Assembly (NCBI GenBank): GCA_001549895.1
Contig: AP014719.1
Coordinates: 4,402,001-4,466,000, forward strand
Source: Arthrobacter sp. Hiyo8
GTDB taxonomy: Bacteria; Actinomycetota; Actinomycetes; Actinomycetales; Micrococcaceae
DNA length: 64,000 nt
Direction of reading: 5' to 3'
The notes under the pieces are model-generated. The model saw only the letters and a program-made list of their open reading frames with translations, was not told the DNA's origin and did not search any database. Position 1 is the stretch's first letter. Every line of letters starts with the position of its first letter. Below, in pieces: positions 10,432-19,237 of the stretch. Made by a program: the position numbers and the translations under genes.

Positions 10432-11406
10432 ATGATCCAGCTCGGGAAATTTGAAAAGTACCTGGTCGAGGAATTCTTCGACGACTACCGCTCGGGAGAC
10501 ATGTCGCAGCGAGCCTTCATTCGCCGGCTCGCATTTATCACCGGGAGCATGGCTGCCGCCTCCTCGACGATGCTGCAGCTCGGATGCACTCCGGATGAGG
10601 TTCCGCTAAGCACCGATCCCATGCCAAGCCCCGAGGCCTCGGCCGCCCGGCCCGCAACGACGGCGGCTTCCGGGCCAGTACCGGGGGCGAAGAGCCCGCT
10701 TTCCGTACCTGAGGGCGCGTTCGGCCTCGTGACGGCCACCGTCCGGTTCCCCTCCGGCGGAACCGGGATCAGCGCCTACCTTGCGAGGACCGACGGGGCC
10801 GGTGCGGGACCCGCGGTCCTTGTCTGCCACGAGAACCGCGGACTGACCCCGCACATCCAGGACGTGGCCCGCCGTTTCGCCAAGGCCGGGTACGTTGCTT
10901 TGGCGCCGGATCTCCTGAGCCGGGAGGGAGGCACACCCGGCATGGATCCCGACGCCGTGCCCGGGGCGCTGACACGGGCGGGAGCTGAGCGCCATGTTTC
11001 CGACTTTTCCGCGGCCTTCGATTACCTTCGATCACTGGAATTCGTGGACGGCGAGCGGATCGCCATGAACGGCTATTGTTTTGGCGGCGGCATCACCTGG
11101 CAATCCGCCACCGAGATACCCAGGTTGAAAGCCACAGCGGCCTTCTACGGACCGGCGCCCGACCTGGATAAAGTCCCATCCATCAAACCTGCCGTCTTGG
11201 GCGTCTATGCCGAACTCGACCAGCGCATCACCGGCGCAATGCCGGCACTTCGGGATGCGCTCGCAGCCACCGACGTCCGCCACCAGCTCACTGTCTATCC
11301 CGGCGTCGACCATGCCTTCCACAACGACACCAGCGAGCGGTACAACGAAACGCAGGCGACAGCCGCCTGGCAGGACATGTTGGCCTGGTTCGGCGAGTAC
11401 GTCTGA
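10432..11406 (+). CDS. Dienelactone hydrolase-family protein, probably exported
   Basis: ATG 10432 follows a good ribosome site (AGGAGG) and opens an intact 324-residue frame. The first 55 residues contain FIRRLAFITGSMAAASS and a lipobox-like LQLGC, suggesting a Tat-type lipoprotein signal. A Pro/Ala linker follows. The hydrolase fold then carries VCHENRGL (conserved Glu region), GYCFGGG with the nucleophilic Cys of dienelactone hydrolases, the Asp-containing YAELDQRI and the His in PGVDHAFHN, so the Cys-Asp-His triad is complete. Family members hydrolyse dienelactones or related esters; the true substrate here is not known. It is divergent from rnz with about 100 bases between the starts. 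The frame stays open upstream to about 10129, but that part is antisense to rnz. Confidence 0.87.
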   Translation: MIQLGKFEKYLVEEFFDDYRSGDMSQRAFIRRLAFITGSMAAASSTMLQLGCTPDEVPLSTDPMPSPEASAARPATTAASGPVPGAKSPLSVPEGAFGLVTATVRFPSGGTGISAYLARTDGAGAGPAVLVCHENRGLTPHIQDVARRFAKAGYVALAPDLLSREGGTPGMDPDAVPGALTRAGAERHVSDFSAAFDYLRSLEFVDGERIAMNGYCFGGGITWQSATEIPRLKATAAFYGPAPDLDKVPSIKPAVLGVYAELDQRITGAMPALRDALAATDVRHQLTVYPGVDHAFHNDTSERYNETQATAAWQDMLAWFGEYV

Positions 11407-11434
11407 ACGGACAGTATTGCGAAAGAATGTTCGC

Positions 11435-12091
11435 ATGAGTGACGCCGGCGAGTTCATCGATGAGGCCTTGCGCCGTGAAGGCTCGTGGATCCGTGCAGAG
11501 CAGGCCCAGGCACGGCTGGGAAACGGGCTCCAGCATTACGGGTCCTCGATCGGTGCTATCCGTGGGACAGTCCGCGATGCCCTCCGCCGCCACCCGGGAC
11601 TCGAGCATGACGAGGTCACTGCCTTGAGTTCGGAATTGTGGGAGGTTCCCGTTTTCGAACGCCGGCTCGCGGCAATCGTCCTTCTGCAGTCCAAGGTCCA
11701 TCTGCTGACGAATACCGATCTGACGCGCCTTGAGGGTTTTGTCCGCGAGGGAAGGCTGCGTGAACTCGTAGATCCGCTCGCGGTGGACGTGATCGGACCT
11801 TTGATCGCCGGGCTGGAAGGGCAAGCCAAGGCGCGGGCTGGAAGCGTGATGGATCGATGGGTGCGGGAGCATGACGAGTGGCTATGCCGCGCTGCCCTGA
11901 TGTCGCCCCTGCGGGCGCTCCGTGGCGGTGGAGGCGACTGGGAAGCGTTTGTGAGCCACGCCACCGTGGCGCTGGACGCCGCTCGGGAAATGGGCGCCGA
12001 AGCGGAGGTGGTCAGGGAAGCGGTCTCCACCGTTCTCAACGACGTTGCCAAGCGACGGCCTGAGCTGCAGTTCCCCTCGCCAGTCCCTTGA
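11435..12091 (+). CDS. AlkD-like DNA alkylation repair protein
   Basis: Intact 218-residue frame from ATG 11435. The protein is all-helical in appearance with repeated amphipathic segments (ELWEVPVFERRLAAIVLLQ, DPLAVDVIGPLIAGL, RWVREHDEWLCRAALMSPLR), matching the HEAT-repeat AlkC/AlkD glycosylase family that removes cationic alkylated bases. The WVREHDEWLCRAAL region corresponds to the part that holds the catalytic Asp and aromatic residues in AlkD. It lies 28 bases after the hydrolase gene and may share its transcript. Its stop codon falls inside the first unit of a 16-base tandem repeat, so slippage there could change the C-terminus. Confidence 0.78.
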   Translation: MSDAGEFIDEALRREGSWIRAEQAQARLGNGLQHYGSSIGAIRGTVRDALRRHPGLEHDEVTALSSELWEVPVFERRLAAIVLLQSKVHLLTNTDLTRLEGFVREGRLRELVDPLAVDVIGPLIAGLEGQAKARAGSVMDRWVREHDEWLCRAALMSPLRALRGGGGDWEAFVSHATVALDAAREMGAEAEVVREAVSTVLNDVAKRRPELQFPSPVP

Positions 12092-12139
12092 GCCGCCAGT
12101 CCCTTGAACCGCCAGTAGCTTGAGCCGCCAGTCGCGGAA
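12076..12139. repeat. Four tandem 16-base units between alkD-like and yhcG-like genes
   Basis: Four head-to-tail units of 16 bases: 12076-12091, 12092-12107, 12108-12123 and 12124-12139. The core is CGCCAGTCCCTTGA, exact in the first two and diverging in the third and fourth. Unit one contains the last codons and stop of the alkD-like gene. The units may be slippage products; they also sit just past the 3' end of the nuclease gene on the other strand. Confidence 0.85.
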
Positions 12140-12168
12140 GCTTGTTACCCCAGCGCCGGGGCCACTGT

Positions 12169-13322
12169 TCACGGATTGGGTTGAGCCTCCACGGCAGGCG
12201 CGCGTCCCTTGGACGCGACGTTCGCCCGTTCATCGGCCAGTTCGGCCTCGAGGAGTTCGATGCTTGGAAGGCTCGAGGCGAGTTCCTCCGGCAGCGATTC
12301 GATGATTTTGCTCTGCCATTCCGAGACACCGATGGGCAGGTTGATTCCCCGCAGGGCGTACTCGGCCACCACGTTGTTCTTCTCCTTGCAGAGCAGGAGG
12401 CCGATGGTTGGCTTGTCATCGGGATGCGCCAGGAGATCGTCCACGGCCGACATGTACATGCCTAGCTGGCCGACAAACCCGGGCTCGAACTTCACCGCCT
12501 TAAGCTCGATCACTACGTAGCAGCGGAGCTTCAAGTGATAGAAGAGGAGATCGGCGAAGAACTCGTCGCCGTTGATTTCCAGCCGGACCTGCTCGCCGAC
12601 AAAGGCGAAGCCTTGGCCCAGTTCCAGGAGGAACTTCTCCACATGTTGGACGAGTTGAAGCTCCAGTTCCCGCTCGTTGCGGCGGTCTGTCATGGCGACG
12701 AAGTCGAACACATACGGGTCCCTGGTGGCTTGTTGGGCAAGGTCCGAGTCCGCCGGCATCATGGTGGTGCTGAAGTTGGTTATTGCTTGCCCGGAGCGCT
12801 CATGGAGGCGCGTTTCGATCTGATGGGCAAGGACGTTGCGCGACCATCCGTGTTCGACGGCGGCAGCCGCGTACCAGAGGCGGGTCGCGGCGTCGTCGAG
12901 CTTCTCAAGCAGCGCGATCTGGTGGTACCAGGGCAATGTTGCAAGCGGCACTTGCAACATTGGGAACTCCGGCCAAGCCTGGGCGAAAGTCTTCATGTAG
13001 CGGAGGTTCCTTGGCGAGAATCCCTTGGATCCAGGAAACCGGGTTTGTATGTCTGCCGACAGGCGGGTGACGACTTTCGAGCCCCAGCCTTGCTCCGATT
13101 CCCGCTGCGCCAATTGCCTGCCGATGGACCAATAGGAAGCAAGCAGCGCCTTGTTCGCCGCGGAAATGGCCCGTGAACGTCCCGTGCCGACTTCCTTGGA
13201 GACACTGGCAAGCAGCTCGGGGTACCAGTCCGGCATGGAGGTGCGCGCCGGGGAGCAGCGAACGACGCCGCGGCTTCCGCCGCCGTCGTGGTCTGTTCCG
13301 GTTTCAGTTCTTGGCTTCGCAC
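12169..13322 (-). CDS. YhcG/DUF1016-type PD-(D/E)XK nuclease
   Basis: The main frame (13236 to 12169, 355 residues) is a full YhcG-family protein: an N-terminal DUF1016 domain with YWSIGRQLAQRESEQGWGSK and FSPRNLRYMKTFAQAWPEF, and a C-terminal PD-(D/E)XK nuclease domain with DEFFADLLFYHLKLRCYVVI followed by ELK. The ELK lysine, the preceding acidic residues and YMSAVDDL are the expected active-site elements. With one C restored near 13250 the frame extends to ATG 13322 (MRSQELKPEQTTTAAEAAAS), a plausible true start. Relatives occur near restriction and toxin-antitoxin genes and in Rpn-like contexts, but no methylase or antitoxin is next to it. It is convergent with the alkD-like gene and flanked on both sides by short tandem repeats, suggesting an inserted accessory gene. 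Confidence 0.82.
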
Positions 13323-13333
13323 TGGCTGTCCTC

Positions 13334-13367
13334 TTCTTAGGCGGTTGGGCTTCTTAGGCGGTTGGGC
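13334..13367. repeat. Perfect 17-base tandem duplication upstream of yhcG-like gene
   Basis: TTCTTAGGCGGTTGGGC occurs twice, at 13334-13350 and 13351-13367, with no spacer and no mismatch. It lies directly upstream of the probable yhcG start at 13322, where it could carry a promoter or operator duplication. Confidence 0.85.
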
Positions 13368-13537
13368 GACTTGGGCGCATGGCGACCGGTTCGGCGACCA
13401 TTTCGTCGAACGTACGGGAGAGGGCTGACAATCTAGGAGCTGGGACGTGCCACCGCTCAGCCAGCTGGGTGGACCGCCGGCACCCTGTTCCCACGACGGC
13501 CCAACACTCGTAATCTGAATGCTGGGAGGTGGTTCCT

Positions 13538-13732
13538 GTGGAAGCAGCCCAGGGAGATCGGATCATCATTCATGGCAGGACGGTCGGGGCGTCCGACCGG
13601 CACGGCGAGATCATCGAAGTCCGCGGCGCAAATGGTGCGCCGCCGTATTTCGTCCGTTTTGACGATGGCCACGAGACCATCCTGTATCCGGGTGGTGATT
13701 TCACGATCGATCGCACAGGCGGGAGCTCGTAG
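13538..13732 (+). CDS. DUF1918-family small protein
   Basis: About 64 residues. The start is taken as GTG 13538 because GGGAGG lies nine bases upstream; a GTG at 13529 in the same frame would overlap that ribosome site. The protein reads AAQGDRIIIHGRTVG, then RHGEIIEVRGANGAPPYFVR and DGHETILYPGGDF, the pattern of the DUF1918 family: small SH3-like beta proteins common in actinobacteria and of unknown function. It stands alone between the nuclease gene and the DedA-like gene. Confidence 0.78.
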   Translation: MEAAQGDRIIIHGRTVGASDRHGEIIEVRGANGAPPYFVRFDDGHETILYPGGDFTIDRTGGSS

Positions 13733-13762
13733 CCGCCCGGCCGGCCGTGTTTCCTCGTGAGC

Positions 13763-13781
13763 TAAGGTAAGACTTAGCTGT
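13763..13781. promoter_or_regulatory. Candidate DtxR/IdeR-type iron box
   Basis: TAAGGTAAGACTTAGCTGT matches the 19-base DtxR/IdeR consensus TWAGGTWAGSCTWACCTWA at 15 positions, 14 of the first 16. It also lies within a 7-base inverted repeat (AGCTAAG / CTTAGCT, 13760-13779). It is 23 bases upstream of the GTG start of the VTT membrane protein gene, where a repressor would cover the promoter. Binding by an iron-dependent regulator is inferred from the match only. Confidence 0.5.
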
Positions 13782-13804
13782 GAAGGAGACCGGGGAGGGC
13801 GCGC

Positions 13805-14293
13805 GTGGACCAGATCCTCGACCTGCCCTTTGAAGTGGCGCTTGCGGCGCTCTTCGCCGTCGTGATGGTCCGGGTCAACGCGACATACTGGATCGGCCGC
13901 GGCGCAGCGGCCGGAATGGAACGCACGCGGTTCGCACGCGCCTTGCATCGCCCCAAAGCAAGCAAAGCGCAGGCCCTGATTCAGCGCTTTGGTCCCTACG
14001 CGGTCGTGCTGACCTTCCTGACTATCGGACTCCAAACCGCCGTGAACCTGGCCGCGGGGGCTGCGAGAATGCCACTCAGCCGGTATCTCCCTGCGGCAAT
14101 TGTAGGCTCCGGTATCTGGGCCCTCGTCTACGCGACCATCGGCCTCGCGGCGATGGATGCCTGGCTCGCCGTCATGGCGGCCTCCCCTTTTGCCGCCGCG
14201 CTCCTGTTCCTCATCCTTGCCGGATTGGCGGTCTGCCTGGTCATGCGACGTCGGCGTCGGACGGCTGTGGCGCCAGAAGATACAGTGGTCTGA
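13805..14293 (+). CDS. DedA/VTT-domain membrane protein
   Basis: Intact 162-residue frame from GTG 13805, preceded by GGGAGGG. It has about four hydrophobic segments: residues 5-24, 62-82 (VVLTFLTIGLQTAVNLAAGA), 95-115 and 122-148, ending with a basic tail MRRRRR. The RFGPYAVVLTFLTIGLQTAVNL to ARMPLSRYLPAA arrangement matches the VTT (SNARE-associated/DedA) domain of lipid-carrier scramblase-like proteins. It is somewhat shorter than typical DedA proteins of about 200 residues. An iron-box-like sequence in front suggests metal-dependent expression. Confidence 0.75.
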   Translation: MDQILDLPFEVALAALFAVVMVRVNATYWIGRGAAAGMERTRFARALHRPKASKAQALIQRFGPYAVVLTFLTIGLQTAVNLAAGAARMPLSRYLPAAIVGSGIWALVYATIGLAAMDAWLAVMAASPFAAALLFLILAGLAVCLVMRRRRRTAVAPEDTVV

Positions 14294-14325
14294 GTTCCAT
14301 TACCGGACCGGCGAAAGGGCAGGCG

Positions 14326-15128
14326 TTGAGTATTGAGCTTCCGGACCTTGCGGAAGGCGACTTCTACTACGAATCGCTCGGGAATGGGCGCTTCCGCTCA
14401 ACCATCCACGCCCAGGGGGCGTGGAATCCGCACGAGCAGCACATGGCGCCTGCATCGGGCATCCTGGCTGATGCCCTGCTCCGCCACGAGCCGCGCGACG
14501 ACGTCCGGATGGCCCGCCTCAGCTACGAAATCCTCGGATTGATCCCCGGCGGCGAATTCGACATCACCACGGCCACGGTCCGCCCCGGCAGGACGATTGA
14601 ATTGATCCAGGCGGAACTCTCGGCGGCAGGACGCGTGGCTATCCGTGCCACCGCCTGGCGCATGGCGACCAGCGACACGAGTGCCGTCGCCGCCATAGAA
14701 GACGTTGAAATGCCGGCCCGGACGAATGCAAGCCGTGGGACGGCGCGAGCGTATGGCCGGGTGGCTACATCCGGTCCCTCGAAATGCGGATAGCGGAAGG
14801 ACACCGGGCAGGCTCCGGCAAAGTCTGGATCCGCACGGAGCATCCGCTCACCGATGCTGCGGACAGCCGCGATCTCGCGCGGCTGGTCGGACTCGTGGAC
14901 ACAGCCAACGGTATTGCCGCGCGCGTTTCACCCGGAAAGAACAGCTACATCTTCCCCAACCTTGACCTGCAGATCCACATGTACCGCGAACCTGCGGGCG
15001 AATGGCTGGGCCTGGACAATATGGTCTCCTTCGGAAACGACGGCATCGGCCTCACATCCACCGTGCTTCACGACATCAGTGGCCCTTTCGGCCGCGCGGA
15101 GCAGATCCTCACGCTGAGGAAGAGCTGA
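14326..15128 (+). CDS. Hotdog-fold acyl-CoA thioesterase family protein
   Basis: About 267 residues from TTG 14326 (MSIELPDLAEGDFYYE). The N-terminal half contains ANPHEQHMAPASG-like sequence (WNPHEQHMAPASGILADALL) and MARLSYEILGLIPGG; the C-terminal half holds TDAADSRDLARLVGLVDTA, GKNSYIFPNLDLQIHMYREP and TSTVLHDISGPFGRAEQIL. This is the double-hotdog thioesterase layout (TesB/acyl-CoA thioesterase-like). The frame breaks near 14735 and one base restored in an A run rejoins the halves. The stop overlaps the next start (TGATG at 15126-15130), so it is coupled to the lipoate ligase gene. Substrate unknown. Confidence 0.8.
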
Positions 15129-15900
15129 TGGTTGAGGACCTCGCCCGGACACAGCGCACGCTGACGGTAGTGCGCCAGGAAGAATCCCTCGGAGTCGCCG
15201 ATGACCTGGACTTCGGGATCGAACTCCTCAACCGTGCCCGCAGAGGGCTGCTCGGCCCGACGCTCCGAATGTACAGGCCCCGGCCTACGGTGGCGTTCGG
15301 GCAACGCGATGCCAAGCTGCCGGGATTCCAGGCCGCGTCCGAGGCCTGCCGGAACCTGGGTTTCGAACCCCTGATCCGCAAGGCGGGCGGCGTGCCGCGG
15401 CCTACCACCGGGCACCCTGGTGATCGATCATGTGGAGCCTCACGCCGACGCGATTGCCGGGGCGAAGGCCCGATTCTCCTTCTTTGGCGAGCTGCTCGCT
15501 GGTGCGCTCCGCCGCGTCGGGGTGCAGGCCGCCGTCGGGGAGATCCCCGGGGAGTACTGCCCGGGCGAGTTCAGCGTCCACGGCCTGGACCCGATTTTCC
15601 AACGCACCAGATCAAGCTGGTCGGGACCGCCCAGAGGGTTGTCTCCGGGGGTGGCTGTTCAGTTCGGTGATCGTCGTCGAGAACTCGGCGCCCATCCGCG
15701 AAGTCCTCACTGCCAGCTATGGCGCCCTCGGACTCGAGTGGGACCCAGCCACTGCCGGGGCGGCCAACGACCTCTTGCCGCAGCTGGACGTACCCACGGT
15801 GGAGGGAGCCGTCGTCGCGGCTTACGCGGAATATGCCGAACTCGTCGACGGCGATTTCCAGAGCCTGCTCCCCGTGACGAGCACCAGCACGGCGTTGTAG
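15128..15900 (+). CDS. Lipoate-protein ligase A family protein
   Basis: About 257 residues spread over several frames. Recognisable segments in order: EESLGVADDLDFGIELLNRA, MYRPRPTVAFGQRDAKLPGF, LIRKAGG with RAAAYHRGTLVIDHV (the RxxGG-like substrate-binding region), AGALRRVGVQAAVGEIPGEY and CPGEFSVHG, then LFSSVIVVENSAPIREVLTA. This is the BPL_LplA_LipB fold that attaches lipoyl or octanoyl groups to carrier proteins. Single-base losses near 15391, 15410, 15600 and 15645 explain the breaks. It overlaps the stop of the thioesterase gene by one base, so both are made from one transcript. Whether it acts on lipoate or another acyl group is not decided by sequence. Confidence 0.78.
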
Positions 15901-15956
15901 ACGAATACTGCCAGGACTACGCTTGAGGCCACAAGCAAGTGGACCGAGGTAGAACA

Positions 15957-18254
15957 ATGGACAAGAAGCCATCGGTTGTTCACGATTCCGATGCGGACCT
16001 CACCGTTGGACCGCCGAAGCGATCGGCCGCGGGTTTGCCCAGCCTGGTGGACTCCTTGCCGCGTGCGGTGAGCCAGATGGGGCCGTCCCGCACTTGGAAG
16101 TCCTTGCTGGCCATGAACCAGAAGGACGGCTTCGACTGCATGAGTTGCGCCTGGCCGGATCCTCCCGAGCGGAAGCTGGCCGAGTTCTGTGAGAACGGTG
16201 CGAAGGCCGTCGGGTGGGAGGCTGATCCGCTCAAGGTTCCGTCCGGTTTCTGGGACGAGAACGACGTCGAATCCCTCGCCCAGCGCTCGGAATACTGGCT
16301 GGGACAGCAGGGCAGGCTCGTTGAACCCGTCTACAAACCCGCGGGTTCCAGCCACTACCGTTCCATCAGTTGGGACAATGCGTTCCGGATTGTGGCCCGT
16401 GAGCTGAACGCCCTGGAATCGCCTGACGAAGCGACCTTTTACACGAGCGGGCGGACGAGCAACGAAGCCGCGTTTGTCTACCAGCTCTTCGTCCGGGCGT
16501 TCGGAACCAACAACCTGCCCGATTGCTCGAACATGTGCCACGAGTCCACGGGCTTGCCCTCGGTGAGACGCTCGGCGTCGGAAAGTCCGCCGTCAGCTAC
16601 ACGGACTTCGCCAAGGCGGATTTGATCATCATCATGGGCCAAAACCCGGGGACCTGCCACCCCCGGATGCTCACCGCGTTGGAGGAGGCAAAACTCGCTG
16701 GTGCCAGCATTGTGGCGGTGAACCCGCTCCCCGAAGCCGGACTCATCAACTTCAAGAACCCGCAACGTCCCCGTGGGCTGGTGGGCAAAGGAACGGACTT
16801 GGCGGACCAGTTCCTGCAGATCCGCCTCGCAGGAGACATGGCGTTGCTTCAGGCAGTCTCCAAGCGGGTTCTGGACGCGGAGAAGGCAGCGCCGGGGGCG
16901 GTACTCGATCATGCGTTCATCGAGGAGCACTGCCAAGGACTCGAAGAGTTCCAAGCCCACATCGACGAGCTGGACGAGAAGGACGTCCTTGCCGCGACGG
17001 GCCTAAGGACCGAGGAAATCGACGAGCTCGCATCCCGCTACCTGCGTGCGGAGAAAGTCATCATCACCTGGGCGATGGGCCTGACCCAGCACAAGAAGGC
17101 CGTGTCCACCATCAAGGAGATCGTCAACCTGCTGTTGCTCCGTGGAAACATCGGCAAACCCGGCGCCGGACCGTCGCCGATCCGTGGGCACAGCAACGTC
17201 CAGGGCGACCGCACCATGGGCATTTGGGAGAAGATGCCCGAACCATTCCTCAACGCCCTGCAGCAGGAATTCGGCTTCGACCGCCGCGGCACCCCGGCGT
17301 CGATTCCGTGGACAGCATCCGCGGCATGCGGGACGGCAGGATCAAGGTGCTCGTAGCGCTCGGTGGAAACCTCGTGCACGCAATGTCTGACACCACTGCT
17401 GCCGAGGCGGCCGTCCGCAAGACCCGATTGTCAGTCCAGATCTCCACGAAGCTCAACCGTTCCCACGCCGTGGTGGGGGAGCAAGCGATGATCCTGCCGA
17501 CCATCGGCCGTACGGAAATAGACCGCCAGGCCGGCGGAGAGCAGTTCGTCACCGTCGAGGACACCGTCTGCGCGGTTCACCGCTCGGCGGGAAGGCTGGA
17601 GCCGATTTCGGACAAAGTCTTGTCCGAAGTGGCGATCGTATGCCGCATGGCCGCCACGGTACTCGGCGACAAAGTCCCTGTGGACTGGCGAAGTTTCGAA
17701 GCGAACTACGACTCAGTGCGCGAACACATCTCCCACGTGGTGCCTGGCTTCGAGGACTTCAATAAGAAAGCCCGGAGCCGTGACGGTTTCGTCCTGCCCC
17801 ACGGCCCCGGGACGAGCGGAAGTTTCCCACCGCCACCGGGAAAGCGATGTTCACTGTCAACGACCTTGAGACCATCCATGTCCCGGAGGGGCGCCTGCTG
17901 CTCCAGACGGTGCGCTCCCACGATCAGTTCAACACGACCACCTACAGCATGAACGACCGCTACCGCGGCGTGAAGAAGGGCCGCATGGTGCTCTTTGCGC
18001 ACAGCGACGACCTGGCTGACCTGGGCCTTGCCGACGGCGGCTATGTGGACGTCCACAGCGAAGCCGACGACGGCGTGGACAGGGTCCTGCGCCAGCTGCG
18101 GTTGATCGCGTACCCCACGGCCCGCGGTTGCGTGACTGCCTATTACCCGGAGGCAAACGTCCTTGTACCGCTGGATTCGACCGCCGAGGGCAGCAACACT
18201 CCTGCGTCCAAGTCCGTGGTGGTGCGCCTGGAACCAGCCGCACCACCGGGATAA
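15957..18254 (+). CDS. Molybdopterin oxidoreductase, FdhF/YdeP-type alpha subunit
   Basis: About 767 residues. The N-terminus has FDCMSCAWPDPPERKLAEF, the short Cys pattern of the YdeP branch, followed by SISWDNAFRIVARELNAL, DEATFYTSGRTSNEAAFVYQ, the molybdopterin-binding CSNMCHEST region, ADLIIIMGQNPGTCHPRM, and VIITWAMGLTQHKKAVSTI. The C-terminal dinucleotide-binding domain includes LLQTVRSHDQFNTTTYSMND and ARGCVTAYYPEANVLVPL. This is a bis-MGD oxidoreductase related to formate dehydrogenase H; E. coli YdeP is linked to acid resistance. Breaks near 16550, 17300 and 17820 are single-base losses. ATG 15957 is used. No separate electron-transfer subunit is adjacent, so the electron partner is unknown. 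Confidence 0.85.
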
Positions 18255-18282
18255 CTCAGCCGGATAACCCAGCTCTGGAGGT

Positions 18283-18540
18283 TCAGGCGGCGAGGCGCGC
18301 TTCGACCTCGGCTGCGGACGGGTTGGTGGCCGCGGTTCCGTCCGGGAAGAGGACCGTGGGGACGGTCTGGTTCCCGCCGTTCAGCTTCTCCACGAGTTCG
18401 GCAGTGCCCTCGACCTCTTCGATGTTGATCTCGTTGTAGCCGATGCCCTTGGCGTCCAGCTGCTTCTTCAGGCGGTTGCAATAACCGCACCAAGTGGTCG
18501 AGAACATAGTGATGGTGCCGGATTCGGGGGTGAAGTCCAC
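18283..18540 (-). CDS. Mycoredoxin-type glutaredoxin
   Basis: Intact 85-residue frame. It contains TITMFSTTWCGYCNRLKKQL with a WCGYC redox centre, the cis-Pro segment QTVPTVLFPDG and a C-terminal helix. This is the glutaredoxin-like Mrx1 family that reduces mycothiol-protein mixed disulfides in actinobacteria. It is convergent with the molybdopterin oxidoreductase gene, with 28 bases between the stops. It stands alone, with the next minus-strand gene ending about 126 bases upstream. Confidence 0.88.
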   Translation of the reverse strand: MDFTPESGTITMFSTTWCGYCNRLKKQLDAKGIGYNEINIEEVEGTAELVEKLNGGNQTVPTVLFPDGTAATNPSAAEVEARLAA

Positions 18541-18666
18541 GGATTCTCCTGCCGTCGTTGTTTTGAACTACTCGCATCAACGGTAACCCGGCAGGCACTA
18601 TTCCTTCGCGCGCATGTGTCACATGACACGCAAGGGCGAATCGGTCATGGATTTGGGCGCGCGGTC

Positions 18667-19054
18667 CTAGAGCGACTCTTCGACGGTGACGCCGGACTGG
18701 AACTCACGGCCGTCGGCTTCACTGAAGGCGTCATCACATGTCCCTTGCCAAGGCCGTTGATCGCCGAGAGGGGGAAATGGCCGGTAATAGTGTTCCCCGA
18801 GTGCTCAACACCCTTCAGGTCGTAGTTCTCTTCGGCGCTTTGGTCGTGGTTAAAGAGAAGAAGGCGATCGCCTCCCCGTTCATGAACTCGATACCCAGTC
18901 TTCGCTGAGAGGAATAGTCCGGAGTCGCCGCGACCAGGCCTACGACATAGGCGCCGGAACCAGGGATGTTGCCCTCGATCTCGAACTTCGCCACGAGCGT
19001 GGCTTCCGTGGCGGTTACGCTGGCCTGCTTCAGAAGTGCCTCATGGATGCTCAT
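18667..19054 (-). CDS. Conserved-looking hypothetical protein
   Basis: About 128 residues from ATG 19054 (MSIHEALLKQASVTATEATL). After repair near 18870 (one C) and 18735 (one G) the protein continues LFNHDQSAEENYDLKGV, TGHFPLSAINGLGKGHVMT and ends GVTVEESL. It has an alternating beta-like pattern (VAKFEIEGNIPGSGAYVVGL, RLGIEFMNGEAIAFF) and no signal peptide or membrane segment. I do not recognise a family. It is divergent from the sugar-efflux transporter gene. Confidence 0.6.
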
Positions 19055-19237
19055 GGCTCAATCCTGCTCTGTGCGACCTCCGCCGTCCACCCCTGATTCG
19101 GGTTTTGTCAGAGCCCGCCGCCGGCCGGATCCTCTCGGGCCCGCGGCCAAAATCCGTCTTGACCAGCCGGAAGACCTGCCGATACAGGTACCGGCAGGGC
19201 CTCCCTCACGGCCGGGAAGGCTTCTAGGGTTGAGGGC

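Noticed and set aside
12076..12139. A CRISPR array
   Set aside because: The 16-base units are adjacent without spacers and diverge, so this is a simple tandem repeat.
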